A stretch of 41,277 nt of DNA from DAOUJH01 sp964450505 (GTDB taxonomy: Bacteria; Chloroflexota; Dehalococcoidia; Lucifugimonadales; QGNO01): NCBI GenBank assembly GCA_964450505.1, contig CAYVEN010000009.1, positions 1-41,277 on the forward strand, given 5' to 3'. How positions within the stretch are numbered: position 1 is the stretch's first letter; each line of letters begins with the position of its first letter. This document shows, piece by piece, positions 8,921 through 15,472 of the stretch. Made by a program: the position numbers and the translations under genes. The notes beneath the pieces were generated by a model. The model saw only the letters and a program-made list of their open reading frames with translations. It searched no databases and was not told the DNA's origin.

Positions 8921-8937
8921 CGTCAACTCGGTTGACG
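8921..8937. promoter_or_regulatory. perfect palindrome between promoter and mod start
   Basis: CGTCAACTCGGTTGACG is a seven-base perfect inverted repeat with a three-base centre. It sits at the predicted transcription start of mod-res, between the -10 box (8943-8948) and the ribosome site. It could be an operator, as in restriction-modification systems with their own repressor, or form a 5' mRNA hairpin. No controller gene is visible nearby. Confidence 0.5.
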
Positions 8938-8942
8938 GCGTG

Positions 8943-8972
8943 ATTATAAACCAAGCCAATCCCCGTTACCAA
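8943..8972 (-). promoter_or_regulatory. predicted promoter of mod-res
   Basis: On the minus strand a perfect TATAAT (8943-8948) follows TTGGTA (8967-8972) with an 18-base spacer. Transcription would begin near 8936, about 30 bases before the mod ATG. Confidence 0.55.
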
Positions 8973-9403
8973 GAAGCTGTACAATGGTTGCCTGGCAAAA
9001 CCCTGGTATGGATACCGTCATACCGCGCCCTAAGACCCCCCTGCCATCTCTCCCTTCCCCATCCCCCGCCTTCCCCTCTATCATTACCTGTATGAATACT
9101 TGTCGCCACCCTCAATCTCTGTTCATCAGCCCGGGAATCTCCAAGGAGCATCTTGTCCCCAAACCCGCAACGAAAAACGCGCCGTCTCCGGCGGTATTCT
9201 GCCCTGAGCTTGCCGGAGAACCTGCCCTGAGCCAGTCGAAGGAGATTCGTTTCTCACCTCAAAAAAATATTTGGTTCGTTTTAGCCTTGCTGCTTGACAT
9301 AACGTTGGGAACGAATCCCCTTCTCACCCGGATTGCCCGCCCGCCCTCCGGGCAAGCGGAGCGGGGCAGCCTACACGGGGCTGCGGCGAAGCGGCTGCCC
9401 GCT
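8973..9403. repeat. gene-free spacer with REP-like fragments and GC-rich inverted repeats
   Basis: No credible gene is seen in this stretch. Two copies of a short repeat core occur at 9202-9222 (CCCTGAGCTTGCCGGAGAAC) and 9225-9242 (CCCTGAGCCAGTCGAAGG), related to the element at 4533-4552. Further on, TTGCCCG and CGGGCAA form a small stem around 9333-9355, followed by GC-rich GCAGCC/GGCTGC repeats up to the next gene. A TTGACA-like box near 9294 lacks a matching -10 box. Confidence 0.45.
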
Positions 9404-9718
9404 ATGAAGCAACGGTATTTAGGCACAAAAGTGCTTTTTATGTTGGCCATAACGCTGCTCTTTTCGCTGAGCTGCGGAGATGGGCTTTCCGAAGTGGAGG
9501 GCGTGGTTACCAGCGTGGAGGCGCGGTCCGTAGTGGAGGTGGAGCGGTTCACCATTGAGGACGAAGAGGGCAGAGCACTCACCTTCACCACGGAGGGGTT
9601 CATAGGCTTCACGACCTCGCATTTCAGAGAGCACATGATGCTGGCGGAGCCGGTAAGGGTGCGCTACAAGAAGGACGGCGACACCCTGATAGCGGCATTT
9701 ATAGAGGACGCGGCCTAG
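9404..9718 (+). CDS. small putative lipoprotein of unknown function
   Basis: A 104-residue protein. The start at ATG 9404 is chosen because it gives a proper signal peptide: MKQR, then a hydrophobic stretch, then SLSC with C24 as probable lipid-anchored cysteine. The box is not fully canonical, since the residue at -3 is serine. The remaining 80 residues alternate charged and beta-prone stretches (EGVVTSVEARSVVEVERF, then ALTFTTEGF and EPVRVRYKK), compatible with a small beta-barrel or OB-like domain; I do not recognise the family. The upstream ribosome site is weak. Its stop codon overlaps that of the convergent lipoprotein gene in a shared CTAG. Confidence 0.6.
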   Translation: MKQRYLGTKVLFMLAITLLFSLSCGDGLSEVEGVVTSVEARSVVEVERFTIEDEEGRALTFTTEGFIGFTTSHFREHMMLAEPVRVRYKKDGDTLIAAFIEDAA

Positions 9719-10635
9719 ATGACGCGCTGCAAGGCCTGTTCCAACTCCTCGTAAGAAGCAAAGCCGTCGAACTTGGCGGAGACCCGACTTTGAGCATCGA
9801 TTACGAAGACCCACGGTTCGCTGGGCAGACCCCACTCTTCGAACGTAGGCGAGACTACGCCCTTGGTAACGTCGCTCCGCATCTCGTAAGGGTTGTCGAA
9901 AACCTCCACGTGGATGAAGTTAGCCTGTTCCCGGTAACTCTCCTTCAGCTCTTTGACCACATCCACCTGCGGGCCGCAGGTGGCCGAGGTGCAGAAGGCG
10001 GGAGTGGCAAAAGCAACGACGAGGGGCTTGCCGGCCTGCAGCGCTTCAGCAATGGTCATGGAATACAGCTCCGGGTCAGGCTCAACGTCCGAGGTAAGCT
10101 CCTCCAGGGCCACGCTGGAAGCGGTACGGTTCAGGCTGGCCGGGGCCGGAGAACCCAGAGCGGGCGTACTGCTCTCCTCGGATACGCGCATAACCATGCG
10201 CGCCAGCTGGCCTTCCGCAGCACCGTCTGCAGGCGAGACCTGTGCCAGCCACAAACCGGCTTTGTCGAACTCTATCTGCGCTGTGAACACCCCTCCCGGC
10301 CCGGCAGGCCAGGAGCGCCATCCGGCCTCCAATTCTCCCTTTTGGACGACCCTTCCATCCTGCTCGTGGGCCAGGGCCAGCGTCGCCGAGCCTGCTCTCA
10401 CCGGCGCGTTGTTGGAATCGATAAGCGCGAAAACCACTCGATTGCTGCCAACCGATAGGTCGGAGGAGGCGAGGACGGTACGCAGGGAGAGGCTCACCAC
10501 GTTGGAGGGAACGGTTGGCGTTGGCGTGACCGTAGCGGGCGAAGTGCAGCCGGTGAGAAGAAGCAGGCAAAGAGCCAGCAGAACAAACCCTGATAAAAAG
10601 AAACGGGATGAAAAGAGAAACGAAAGAAAGCGCAT
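9715..10635 (-). CDS. lipoprotein with C-terminal thioredoxin-like domain
   Basis: A 306-residue exported protein. Its signal peptide ends in LLTGC (C30 lipid-modified), followed by a Thr/Pro-rich linker (TVTPTPTVP) typical of Chloroflexota lipoproteins. Residues about 45-150 form a beta-rich domain of unknown type. Residues about 195-306 look thioredoxin-like, with AFCTSATCGPQ (C215 and C220) where thioredoxins have CxxC; the spacing of four residues between the cysteines is unusual and recalls SCO/peroxiredoxin-like proteins rather than classical disulfide reductases. It begins one base after the stop of folB (TAG-C-ATG) and is probably translated from the same message. A role in extracytoplasmic redox or metal handling is plausible but unproven. 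Confidence 0.7.
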   Translation of the reverse strand: MRFLSFLFSSRFFLSGFVLLALCLLLLTGCTSPATVTPTPTVPSNVVSLSLRTVLASSDLSVGSNRVVFALIDSNNAPVRAGSATLALAHEQDGRVVQKGELEAGWRSWPAGPGGVFTAQIEFDKAGLWLAQVSPADGAAEGQLARMVMRVSEESSTPALGSPAPASLNRTASSVALEELTSDVEPDPELYSMTIAEALQAGKPLVVAFATPAFCTSATCGPQVDVVKELKESYREQANFIHVEVFDNPYEMRSDVTKGVVSPTFEEWGLPSEPWVFVIDAQSRVSAKFDGFASYEELEQALQRVI

Positions 10636-10636
10636 G

Positions 10637-11017
10637 CTAGCTCTTGGCTCTGTATATCTCCACTGAGGCGCCCTTGGAAGTAACTCCAGATATGGGAGGC
10701 GATAGCTTTGTCACCCTAGTCCACACTGCCTCTACCGGGAAGGAGGCAAGGACCCTCATCGCAATCGTTTGCGCTACCGCCTCCAACAGGTTATACGTTT
10801 CATCCTGGACAACGGCTTTCACCGTCTGATACAAGTCGGTGTAGCTGACGGTGTCGTTTAGACTGTCGGAATCGCCGGGCCTACTGAGGTCAAGGTAGAC
10901 GCTCAAGTCCACCTGGAATTGCTGGCCCAGGCTCCGTTCCTCCGGTCTCACCCCGTGAAAACCGTAGAAGGAAAGCCCCTCCAGCAGGATGCGGTCTTGC
11001 CCTTTACGGTCGGCCAT
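10637..11017 (-). CDS. folB: dihydroneopterin aldolase
   Basis: FolB cleaves 7,8-dihydroneopterin to 6-hydroxymethyl-dihydropterin plus glycolaldehyde in folate synthesis. The protein shows FYGFHGVRPEE (E26), TVSYTDLYQTV (Y59), YNLLEAVAQ (E79) and TKLSPPI (K104, the family's catalytic lysine). The start at ATG 11017 gives 126 residues, the usual size; a longer frame back to 11068 would add a non-conserved extension overlapping the divergent cofE leader, and is less likely. No strong ribosome site precedes either start. Other folate genes (folE, folK, folP) are absent here. The gene is coupled by a one-base gap to the thioredoxin-like lipoprotein, which is an unexpected partner. Confidence 0.9.
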   Translation of the reverse strand: MADRKGQDRILLEGLSFYGFHGVRPEERSLGQQFQVDLSVYLDLSRPGDSDSLNDTVSYTDLYQTVKAVVQDETYNLLEAVAQTIAMRVLASFPVEAVWTRVTKLSPPISGVTSKGASVEIYRAKS

Positions 11018-11082
11018 TGCAGGCAGAGTATAACACGTGATGCGAGCTATAATTGGCTGACACTGCATCGACGAGGTACAAA

Positions 11083-11838
11083 GTGGCTAGAGAGCTTCGC
11101 GTTATAGGAATAGAGGGCTTGCCTGAGATCACGCCCGGGATGGAGCTGGCCTCCCTGATAGTGGAGGCGGCCCAAGGTCAGAAAACACCCCTAGAGCAGG
11201 GCGACGTGCTGGTAATCACGCAAAAGGTGGTCTCCAAGGCGGAGGGCATGCTGGTGGACCTGGAAACCATCACACCATCGCACCTCGCCCAACAGTGGGC
11301 CGATGAGTACGGCAGGGATGCCCGGCTGATAGAGGTGGCTTTGATGGAGAGCCGCCGCGTATCCCGCATGGACAGAGGCGTCCTCATCACGGAGACCGTT
11401 CACGGGTTCTACTGCGTGAACGGCGGCGTGGACGCCTCCAACATACCGGGGGAAAACATGGTCGCCTTGCTCCCCAAAGACCCCGATGGCTCAGCGGCGC
11501 GGATAGCGGGCGAGGTCAGGGAGCTTACCGGCCTTGACGCGGCGGTGGTGATCACGGACTCCTGGGGCAGACCCTGGAGGGACGGCATTACCAACATAGC
11601 CATTGGGTCGGCGGGCATAGCGCCGCTGCGAGACTACAGAGACTCTACAGACCCCTACGGGTACGACCTCCAAGTGACGGCGATGGCCGTGGTGGACGAA
11701 CTGGCGGCCGCAGCGGAGCTGGTGATGGGAAAGGTGGACATGGTGCCAGCCGCGATAGTGCGGGGCTACGAGTACGCCGCTTCCACAAGCGGTGTCAAGG
11801 AGCTTATACGCCCCCCCGACCGGGATATCTTCAGATAG
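11083..11838 (+). CDS. cofE: coenzyme F420-0:L-glutamate ligase
   Basis: CofE adds the gamma-linked glutamate tail to F420-0 using GTP, completing the deazaflavin hydride carrier F420. Recognisable blocks are GDVLVITQKVVSKAEG, NGGVDASNIPGE and TDSWGRPWRDGITNIAIGSAG, all characteristic of the family. Length is about 251 residues, the size of the single-domain archaeal-type enzyme without the C-terminal FbiB nitroreductase domain found in mycobacteria. The GTG at 11083 is preferred because GAGG lies six bases upstream; TTG 11053 is an alternative. A TATAAT at 11048-11053 sits just before the start but has no good -35 box. No other F420 gene is in the window. Its stop abuts the convergent S9 peptidase. 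Confidence 0.92.
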   Translation: MARELRVIGIEGLPEITPGMELASLIVEAAQGQKTPLEQGDVLVITQKVVSKAEGMLVDLETITPSHLAQQWADEYGRDARLIEVALMESRRVSRMDRGVLITETVHGFYCVNGGVDASNIPGENMVALLPKDPDGSAARIAGEVRELTGLDAAVVITDSWGRPWRDGITNIAIGSAGIAPLRDYRDSTDPYGYDLQVTAMAVVDELAAAAELVMGKVDMVPAAIVRGYEYAASTSGVKELIRPPDRDIFR

Positions 11839-13644
11839 CTACCCCGCGTTCATCAGGTGTTTGTCCAGAAAATCGGCTATTGCCGTATAGGCTTTTATGC
11901 GGTTGTGCTGCTTGACGATGCCGTGCCCCTCATCCTCAAAACGCAGGTACTCCACGGAACCGTTCCCCCGTTGTATAGCATCCACCATCTGCTCCGTTTC
12001 ACTGATGGGAACACGCGGGTCGTTGGCGCCGTGAATCACTATCAGCGGCACCTTGATCCTGTCCACGTAGTGTATGGGTGAAATGCGTTTGAGCAGCTCG
12101 CTGTCCTTCTCAGGATCGCCGTATTCCGCGGCGCGATGTGTGCGCCTCCAAGGGCCGGTATTGGCGAGGAAGGTCTGGAAGTTGGCTATGCCGTACAGCT
12201 CGGCGGCGGCTCCCCAGGAATCGGGATACGCAGTGATCGCGGCCAGGGTCATGAAGCCGCCGTAGCTGCCGCCCATCACCGCTATGCGCTGAGGCTTGGA
12301 GTAGCCGGAGTCAACAAGCCATTTAGCGGCGTGGTTCAAGTCGTTCACCGCATCCATCCGCTTCTCCACGTCATCCAGATGCTCATAAGTCCTACCGTAG
12401 CCCGTACTGCCCCTGACGTTGGGCACAAGCACGCCGTATCCTCTGTAAGCCAGGTACTGCACTACGGGACTGTAGACCGGCCTAGACTGGCTCTCCGGCC
12501 CGCCATGGACAAAGACCACCACCGGCAGGTCTCCATCTTTAGCGGCATGGGACGGCAGGTAGAAGAAAGCCGGTATGTCATGACCGTCGAAGGTTGGATA
12601 GTGGATCAGGGACGGCTCGGTGAGTGTTTCGGGAGCTATGCCCGCCCTGGGACTGTGCGTCAGCCGACAGGCCTGCGCCGTTTGCCCGTCCACCAACCAG
12701 ACGTCCGAGTTGACGGTGGCGCCGACTGCCGTTACGGCCAGGTCAGCTCCGTTGGGCGACCACGACATGTCAACAATCTGTCCCTGGGGCAGGCCTTTCA
12801 CCCGCTCCGAACTGCCGTCTTCCAAGGAGAGTATGGTGGCTTCCGAGTACCCGTCCGCATTCACGGAGAAAGCGATGCGCTCCGTCTTGGGTGAGTAGGC
12901 CATGAGCTCCACGTCCCACTCTTCAGAATGGAGGTAGGTCATCTCGCTTGAATCCAGGTCAATGCGGGCTAGACCCTTCCACTCTCCATCATGGTCTGCC
13001 AATAGATATATCCCTTTGCCATCGGAGGACCATACCGGCGAGGAGTAGGTACTGCGCCCCCCACCCGCGGTGATAAGGCGGGGCCTTGCTCTTGAGGCAT
13101 CCAGGGGCAAGACATAAAGCTCGTTGTAGTGGTTGATCACGGTGCGGTTGATGAGCATCGAACTGCCGTCCGGCGATATGGCGCCCGCCAAGTTGGCGCC
13201 GTCATGCTCCAGGAGCATCTGGACTTCGCCCTTGGACAGACGGTTCTCGTAGATGTCGAAGAAAGCGGAGTGTCGACGGTTGGAGGCGTAGACGAACGAC
13301 GTACCATCGGGCGCCCACGCTCCGGGCGTATGAATGGCCTGTGGATTGGCGGTCAGCGGCTTAATGGACTCCCCGTTGCCGGAGAGCAGGTATAGCTGCT
13401 GGCGTTCGTCGCCCCCCGAGTCCATGCCAAAGACCGTCTGCTCCGAGACAGGGGAGTTGAACAGGGTCATCACCCTTTCTGCGTAGACGGTAAGCTGGTC
13501 CGGCCAGCCTCCATCGACGTCCACGGCCCAGAGCTGGGGCACGCCGGTGATATCCCAGAGAAAAAGCACCCGCTGGCCATCGGCGGAGAAAGCGGGAGAC
13601 GAGGCACTGCGTACGGTTAGGAACCGTTCGAATTCGTAGGACAT
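11839..13644 (-). CDS. S9 family (prolyl-oligopeptidase-like) serine peptidase
   Basis: A 601-residue protein built like acylaminoacyl-peptidase/dipeptidyl aminopeptidase: an N-terminal beta-propeller of about 320 residues with repeated SPDG/WSPDG-type blades, followed by an alpha/beta-hydrolase catalytic domain. The catalytic triad is visible: S460 in GGSYGGFM, D542 in GANDPRVP and H574 in EGHGIVKQ. ATG 13644 follows GGAGG at six bases. No signal peptide is seen, so it is probably cytoplasmic and trims short peptides. Upstream on the same strand are a leader ORF and a strong terminator (13729-13818), suggesting either premature termination before this gene or a separate small transcript. A TATACT at about -35 from the ATG could be a weak own promoter. 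Confidence 0.93.
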   Translation of the reverse strand: MSYEFERFLTVRSASSPAFSADGQRVLFLWDITGVPQLWAVDVDGGWPDQLTVYAERVMTLFNSPVSEQTVFGMDSGGDERQQLYLLSGNGESIKPLTANPQAIHTPGAWAPDGTSFVYASNRRHSAFFDIYENRLSKGEVQMLLEHDGANLAGAISPDGSSMLINRTVINHYNELYVLPLDASRARPRLITAGGGRSTYSSPVWSSDGKGIYLLADHDGEWKGLARIDLDSSEMTYLHSEEWDVELMAYSPKTERIAFSVNADGYSEATILSLEDGSSERVKGLPQGQIVDMSWSPNGADLAVTAVGATVNSDVWLVDGQTAQACRLTHSPRAGIAPETLTEPSLIHYPTFDGHDIPAFFYLPSHAAKDGDLPVVVFVHGGPESQSRPVYSPVVQYLAYRGYGVLVPNVRGSTGYGRTYEHLDDVEKRMDAVNDLNHAAKWLVDSGYSKPQRIAVMGGSYGGFMTLAAITAYPDSWGAAAELYGIANFQTFLANTGPWRRTHRAAEYGDPEKDSELLKRISPIHYVDRIKVPLIVIHGANDPRVPISETEQMVDAIQRGNGSVEYLRFEDEGHGIVKQHNRIKAYTAIADFLDKHLMNAG

Positions 13645-13728
13645 CTGCGGCCTCCTCAGGAGTCTTGTTGGGTAGAGTATATATCTCTCTGCAAGGGGCG
13701 CAGAGCCGTGCGACAGGAGAAAAAAGAA

Positions 13729-13756
13729 GAGGGCCCGGAAGTCCGGGCCCTCTTTC
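13729..13756. terminator. strong intrinsic terminator, usable in both directions
   Basis: GAGGGCCCGGA (13729-13739) pairs perfectly with TCCGGGCCCTC (13742-13752) around a two-base centre (the real RNA loop will be slightly wider). T-rich tracts flank it on both strands. On the minus strand it closes the short leader transcript and stands 85 bases before the S9 peptidase start. Confidence 0.85.
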
Positions 13757-13761
13757 TTACC

Positions 13762-13818
13762 TCAATCTGGAGTGGTCTCCAGATGGGTTAATGAGCTGCT
13801 GCATAAGGTACTACTCAT
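13762..13818 (-). CDS. short leader ORF, 18 residues, Ser/Thr-rich
   Basis: On the minus strand AAGGAGG (13827-13833) lies eight bases before ATG 13818; a second ATG at 13824 is too close to be used. The peptide reads MSSTLCSSSLTHLETTPD and stops at TGA 13762, five bases before the terminator stem. Its 3' half contains a stem TCTGGAG/CTCCAGA (about 13766-13783). A near-consensus promoter precedes it. Promoter, ribosome site, tiny ORF, hairpin and terminator, in that order, are what an attenuator leader looks like, with five Ser and four Thr codons. A stand-alone peptide gene is the alternative; the downstream gene is a peptidase, not an amino-acid biosynthesis gene. No clear antiterminator pairing was found. 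Confidence 0.45.
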   Translation of the reverse strand: MSSTLCSSSLTHLETTPD

Positions 13819-13866
13819 CGGCATCACCTCCTTGTGTTTCAAACCACACCACCAAGACTGACTCCT

Positions 13867-13895
13867 AGTATAGGGAGAGATTTTGACCATGTCTA
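13867..13895 (-). promoter_or_regulatory. predicted promoter of the leader ORF
   Basis: TAGACA (13890-13895) and TATACT (13867-13872) are separated by exactly 17 bases on the minus strand. Transcription would begin near 13860 and run into the leader ORF and its terminator. Confidence 0.6.
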
Positions 13896-13925
13896 GGGGT
13901 TCTCCACGTTCTTCTACGGATTGTA

Positions 13926-13954
13926 TTGCGTCTTGCGGAGAGAGTTGCTATCCT
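13926..13954 (+). promoter_or_regulatory. predicted promoter of 5S rRNA
   Basis: TTGCGT (13926-13931) and TATCCT (13949-13954) are 17 bases apart, placing the start within a few bases of the 5S 5' end. This fits a 5S gene transcribed on its own. Confidence 0.4.
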
Positions 13955-13964
13955 ATTGTCCTGC

Positions 13965-14083
13965 TCTCTGGTGGTTAGAGCGGGGTGGAACCACCCGTTC
14001 CCATCCCGAACACGGAAGTGAAACGCCCCAGCGCTGACGATACTCTGCTTGCAAGGGCACGGGAAAATAAGCCATCGCCAGAG
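13965..14083 (+). rRNA. rrf: 5S ribosomal RNA
   Basis: About 119 bases with the conserved CCACCCGTTCCCATCCCGAAC and GGAAGTGAAACG segments of loop B/C. The ends CTCTGGTGG and CCATCGCCAGAG pair to form helix I. No 16S or 23S gene adjoins it: the neighbours are a leader ORF and rpsA. The gene therefore lies outside an rRNA operon, as in several Chloroflexota. The 5' and 3' ends are estimated from helix pairing and may be off by a base or two. Confidence 0.9.
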
Positions 14084-14096
14084 GGCTTATTTTTTT
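14064..14096 (+). terminator. intrinsic terminator overlapping the 5S 3' end
   Basis: AAAATAAGCC (14064-14073) pairs with GGCTTATTTT (14084-14093), followed by more T residues to 14096. The left arm lies inside the 5S gene, so terminator folding competes with the last 5S helix until processing. Confidence 0.8.
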
Positions 14097-14189
14097 GCCG
14101 ATTTTCAAGACGGCTCACTGCCAACGGTTTCTCGCGCCTTCCGCTTTCGTAGAGAGCATACATCTGGTAAATTTGATACGTCATTGCTG

Positions 14190-14217
14190 GGGAATAAGCT
14201 TCTACAAGCTAATTCCC
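14190..14217. promoter_or_regulatory. inverted repeat just upstream of the rpsA promoter
   Basis: GGGAAT-A-AGCTT and AAGCT-A-ATTCCC form an 11-bp interrupted stem around CTAC. There is no T tract, so it is not a standard terminator. It abuts the -35 box of rpsA and may be an operator or the end of an upstream RNA. Confidence 0.4.
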
Positions 14218-14247
14218 TTTACAGCTAAGAAAGCGTCTGGCTATAAT
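14218..14247 (+). promoter_or_regulatory. predicted promoter of rpsA
   Basis: TTTACA (14218-14223) and a perfect TATAAT (14242-14247) with an 18-base spacer. Predicted start near 14254, leaving a leader of about 30 bases. Confidence 0.6.
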
Positions 14248-14285
14248 ATAAGCCTAGACAAGCAACATTCCTTGTTGAAAATGGT

Positions 14286-15440
14286 GTGAAATTGTCCTTC
14301 TCTGTTGAACAAGCTTCCCAACCCACCCAGCCGGATATGGGGCAACTACTAGAAGAATCTTCCTGGTTCAAAGAGTTGCGTCGCGGCGACGTGGTCACGG
14401 GCGAGGTGATGTATGTTAGCCAGGATGGCCTCCTGATTAACATCGGTCATAAGTCGGAGGGATTCATACCCGTCCGGGAGATGAAGACACTCTCGGATGA
14501 GGAAGCCGGCAGCTTCAAGGTTGGCGACGAGGTCTATGCCTACGTCCTGCGCCCCGATAGCGAGGAAGGCCAGGCAATCCTGTCCATGGACAGAGCCAGA
14601 GGCGAGAGGGGATGGAAGGTGCTGCAGGACCATTTGGACGCCGGCTCCACTATGGAAGGGACCATACGAGGATTCAACAAGGGGGGCGCTGTTGTGGACG
14701 TGGAGGGCGTACAAGGTTTCGTCCCTCTATCGCAGCTTGCGCCGATTGGCAGAGGAGCGGACATAGACCAGGAAGAGGCGCTGGCAAAACGCATAGGCGA
14801 GACAGTAGTCCTACAGCTATTGGAGTTGAACCGCCGGCGGAACCGAGTTGTGCTATCTGAAAAGCAAGCGCTGCAACAGCGGCGCGACCAAGAGAAAGAC
14901 CGGCTGCTCCAAGAGTTGAAGGAAGGCGAGGTAAGAACGGGCGTGGTTTCTGGAGTATCCGATTTCGGAGCTTTTGTGGACCTCGGAGGCGCCGATGGCT
15001 TGGTGCATATATCGGAAATGTCCTGGGAACAAGTCCAATCGCCTTCGGACATCGTATCAATAGGCAGCCAGATAGAGGTCTACGTACTCAAGGTAGACCA
15101 GGAGACTAGGAAAATAGCGCTAAGCCTGCGCAGGCTGGTGCCTGAACCGTGGCAGACCGTGACACAAAACTACGAAACCGGTCAGATTGTGCAGGGAGTG
15201 GTCACAAGCTTGACGAACTTTGGCGCATTTGCTCGAATAGAAGGCGCTATAGAGGGGCTGATCCATATTTCGGAGCTATCCGATCGAATGATAAGGCACC
15301 CAAGGGAGGTAATAAACGAGGGTGACGAGGTTACCCTAAAGATAATCAAGATGGAGCCTGAACGGCGCAGACTGGGGCTCAGTTTGAAGCAGGTGGAAGA
15401 AGAGTGGGACGGAGTAGAGACCTGGTCTTCCGGTGAATAG
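14286..15440 (+). CDS. rpsA: 30S ribosomal protein S1 (four S1 domains)
   Basis: A 384-residue protein with four S1/OB-fold RNA-binding repeats, at about 34-104, 120-188, 206-274 and 290-362. Each carries a GxVxxVxxxGxxVxxxxxxGFIP or GLVHISE-type core; examples are GVVSGVSDFGAFVDLGGADG and GVVTSLTNFGAFARI. Four repeats is the short form common in Gram-positive bacteria and Chloroflexota, versus six in E. coli. S1 helps mRNA bind the 30S subunit. The start GTG 14286 has no evident Shine-Dalgarno sequence, a feature also seen in rpsA genes elsewhere; the first methionine codon further in is at 14337. A small GAATA-GCG-TATTC palindrome covers the stop codon. Confidence 0.9.
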   Translation: MKLSFSVEQASQPTQPDMGQLLEESSWFKELRRGDVVTGEVMYVSQDGLLINIGHKSEGFIPVREMKTLSDEEAGSFKVGDEVYAYVLRPDSEEGQAILSMDRARGERGWKVLQDHLDAGSTMEGTIRGFNKGGAVVDVEGVQGFVPLSQLAPIGRGADIDQEEALAKRIGETVVLQLLELNRRRNRVVLSEKQALQQRRDQEKDRLLQELKEGEVRTGVVSGVSDFGAFVDLGGADGLVHISEMSWEQVQSPSDIVSIGSQIEVYVLKVDQETRKIALSLRRLVPEPWQTVTQNYETGQIVQGVVTSLTNFGAFARIEGAIEGLIHISELSDRMIRHPREVINEGDEVTLKIIKMEPERRRLGLSLKQVEEEWDGVETWSSGE

Positions 15441-15472
15441 CGTATTCATATCCCTGCTTATGGAGCTATCTA

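Noticed and set aside
8984..9403. N-terminal extension of the small lipoprotein frame
   Set aside because: The extension covers REP-like repeats and has no coding character; ATG 9404 gives a proper signal peptide.
13825..13833. Possible 16S rRNA 3'-end fragment (CACCTCCTT)
   Set aside because: Only nine bases match and they are better explained as a Shine-Dalgarno sequence for the leader ORF on the other strand.
15435..15447. GAATA-GCG-TATTC palindrome between rpsA and clpC as a CtsR or CIRCE operator
   Set aside because: It does not match the CtsR heptanucleotide repeat or the CIRCE element, and it overlaps the rpsA stop codon.
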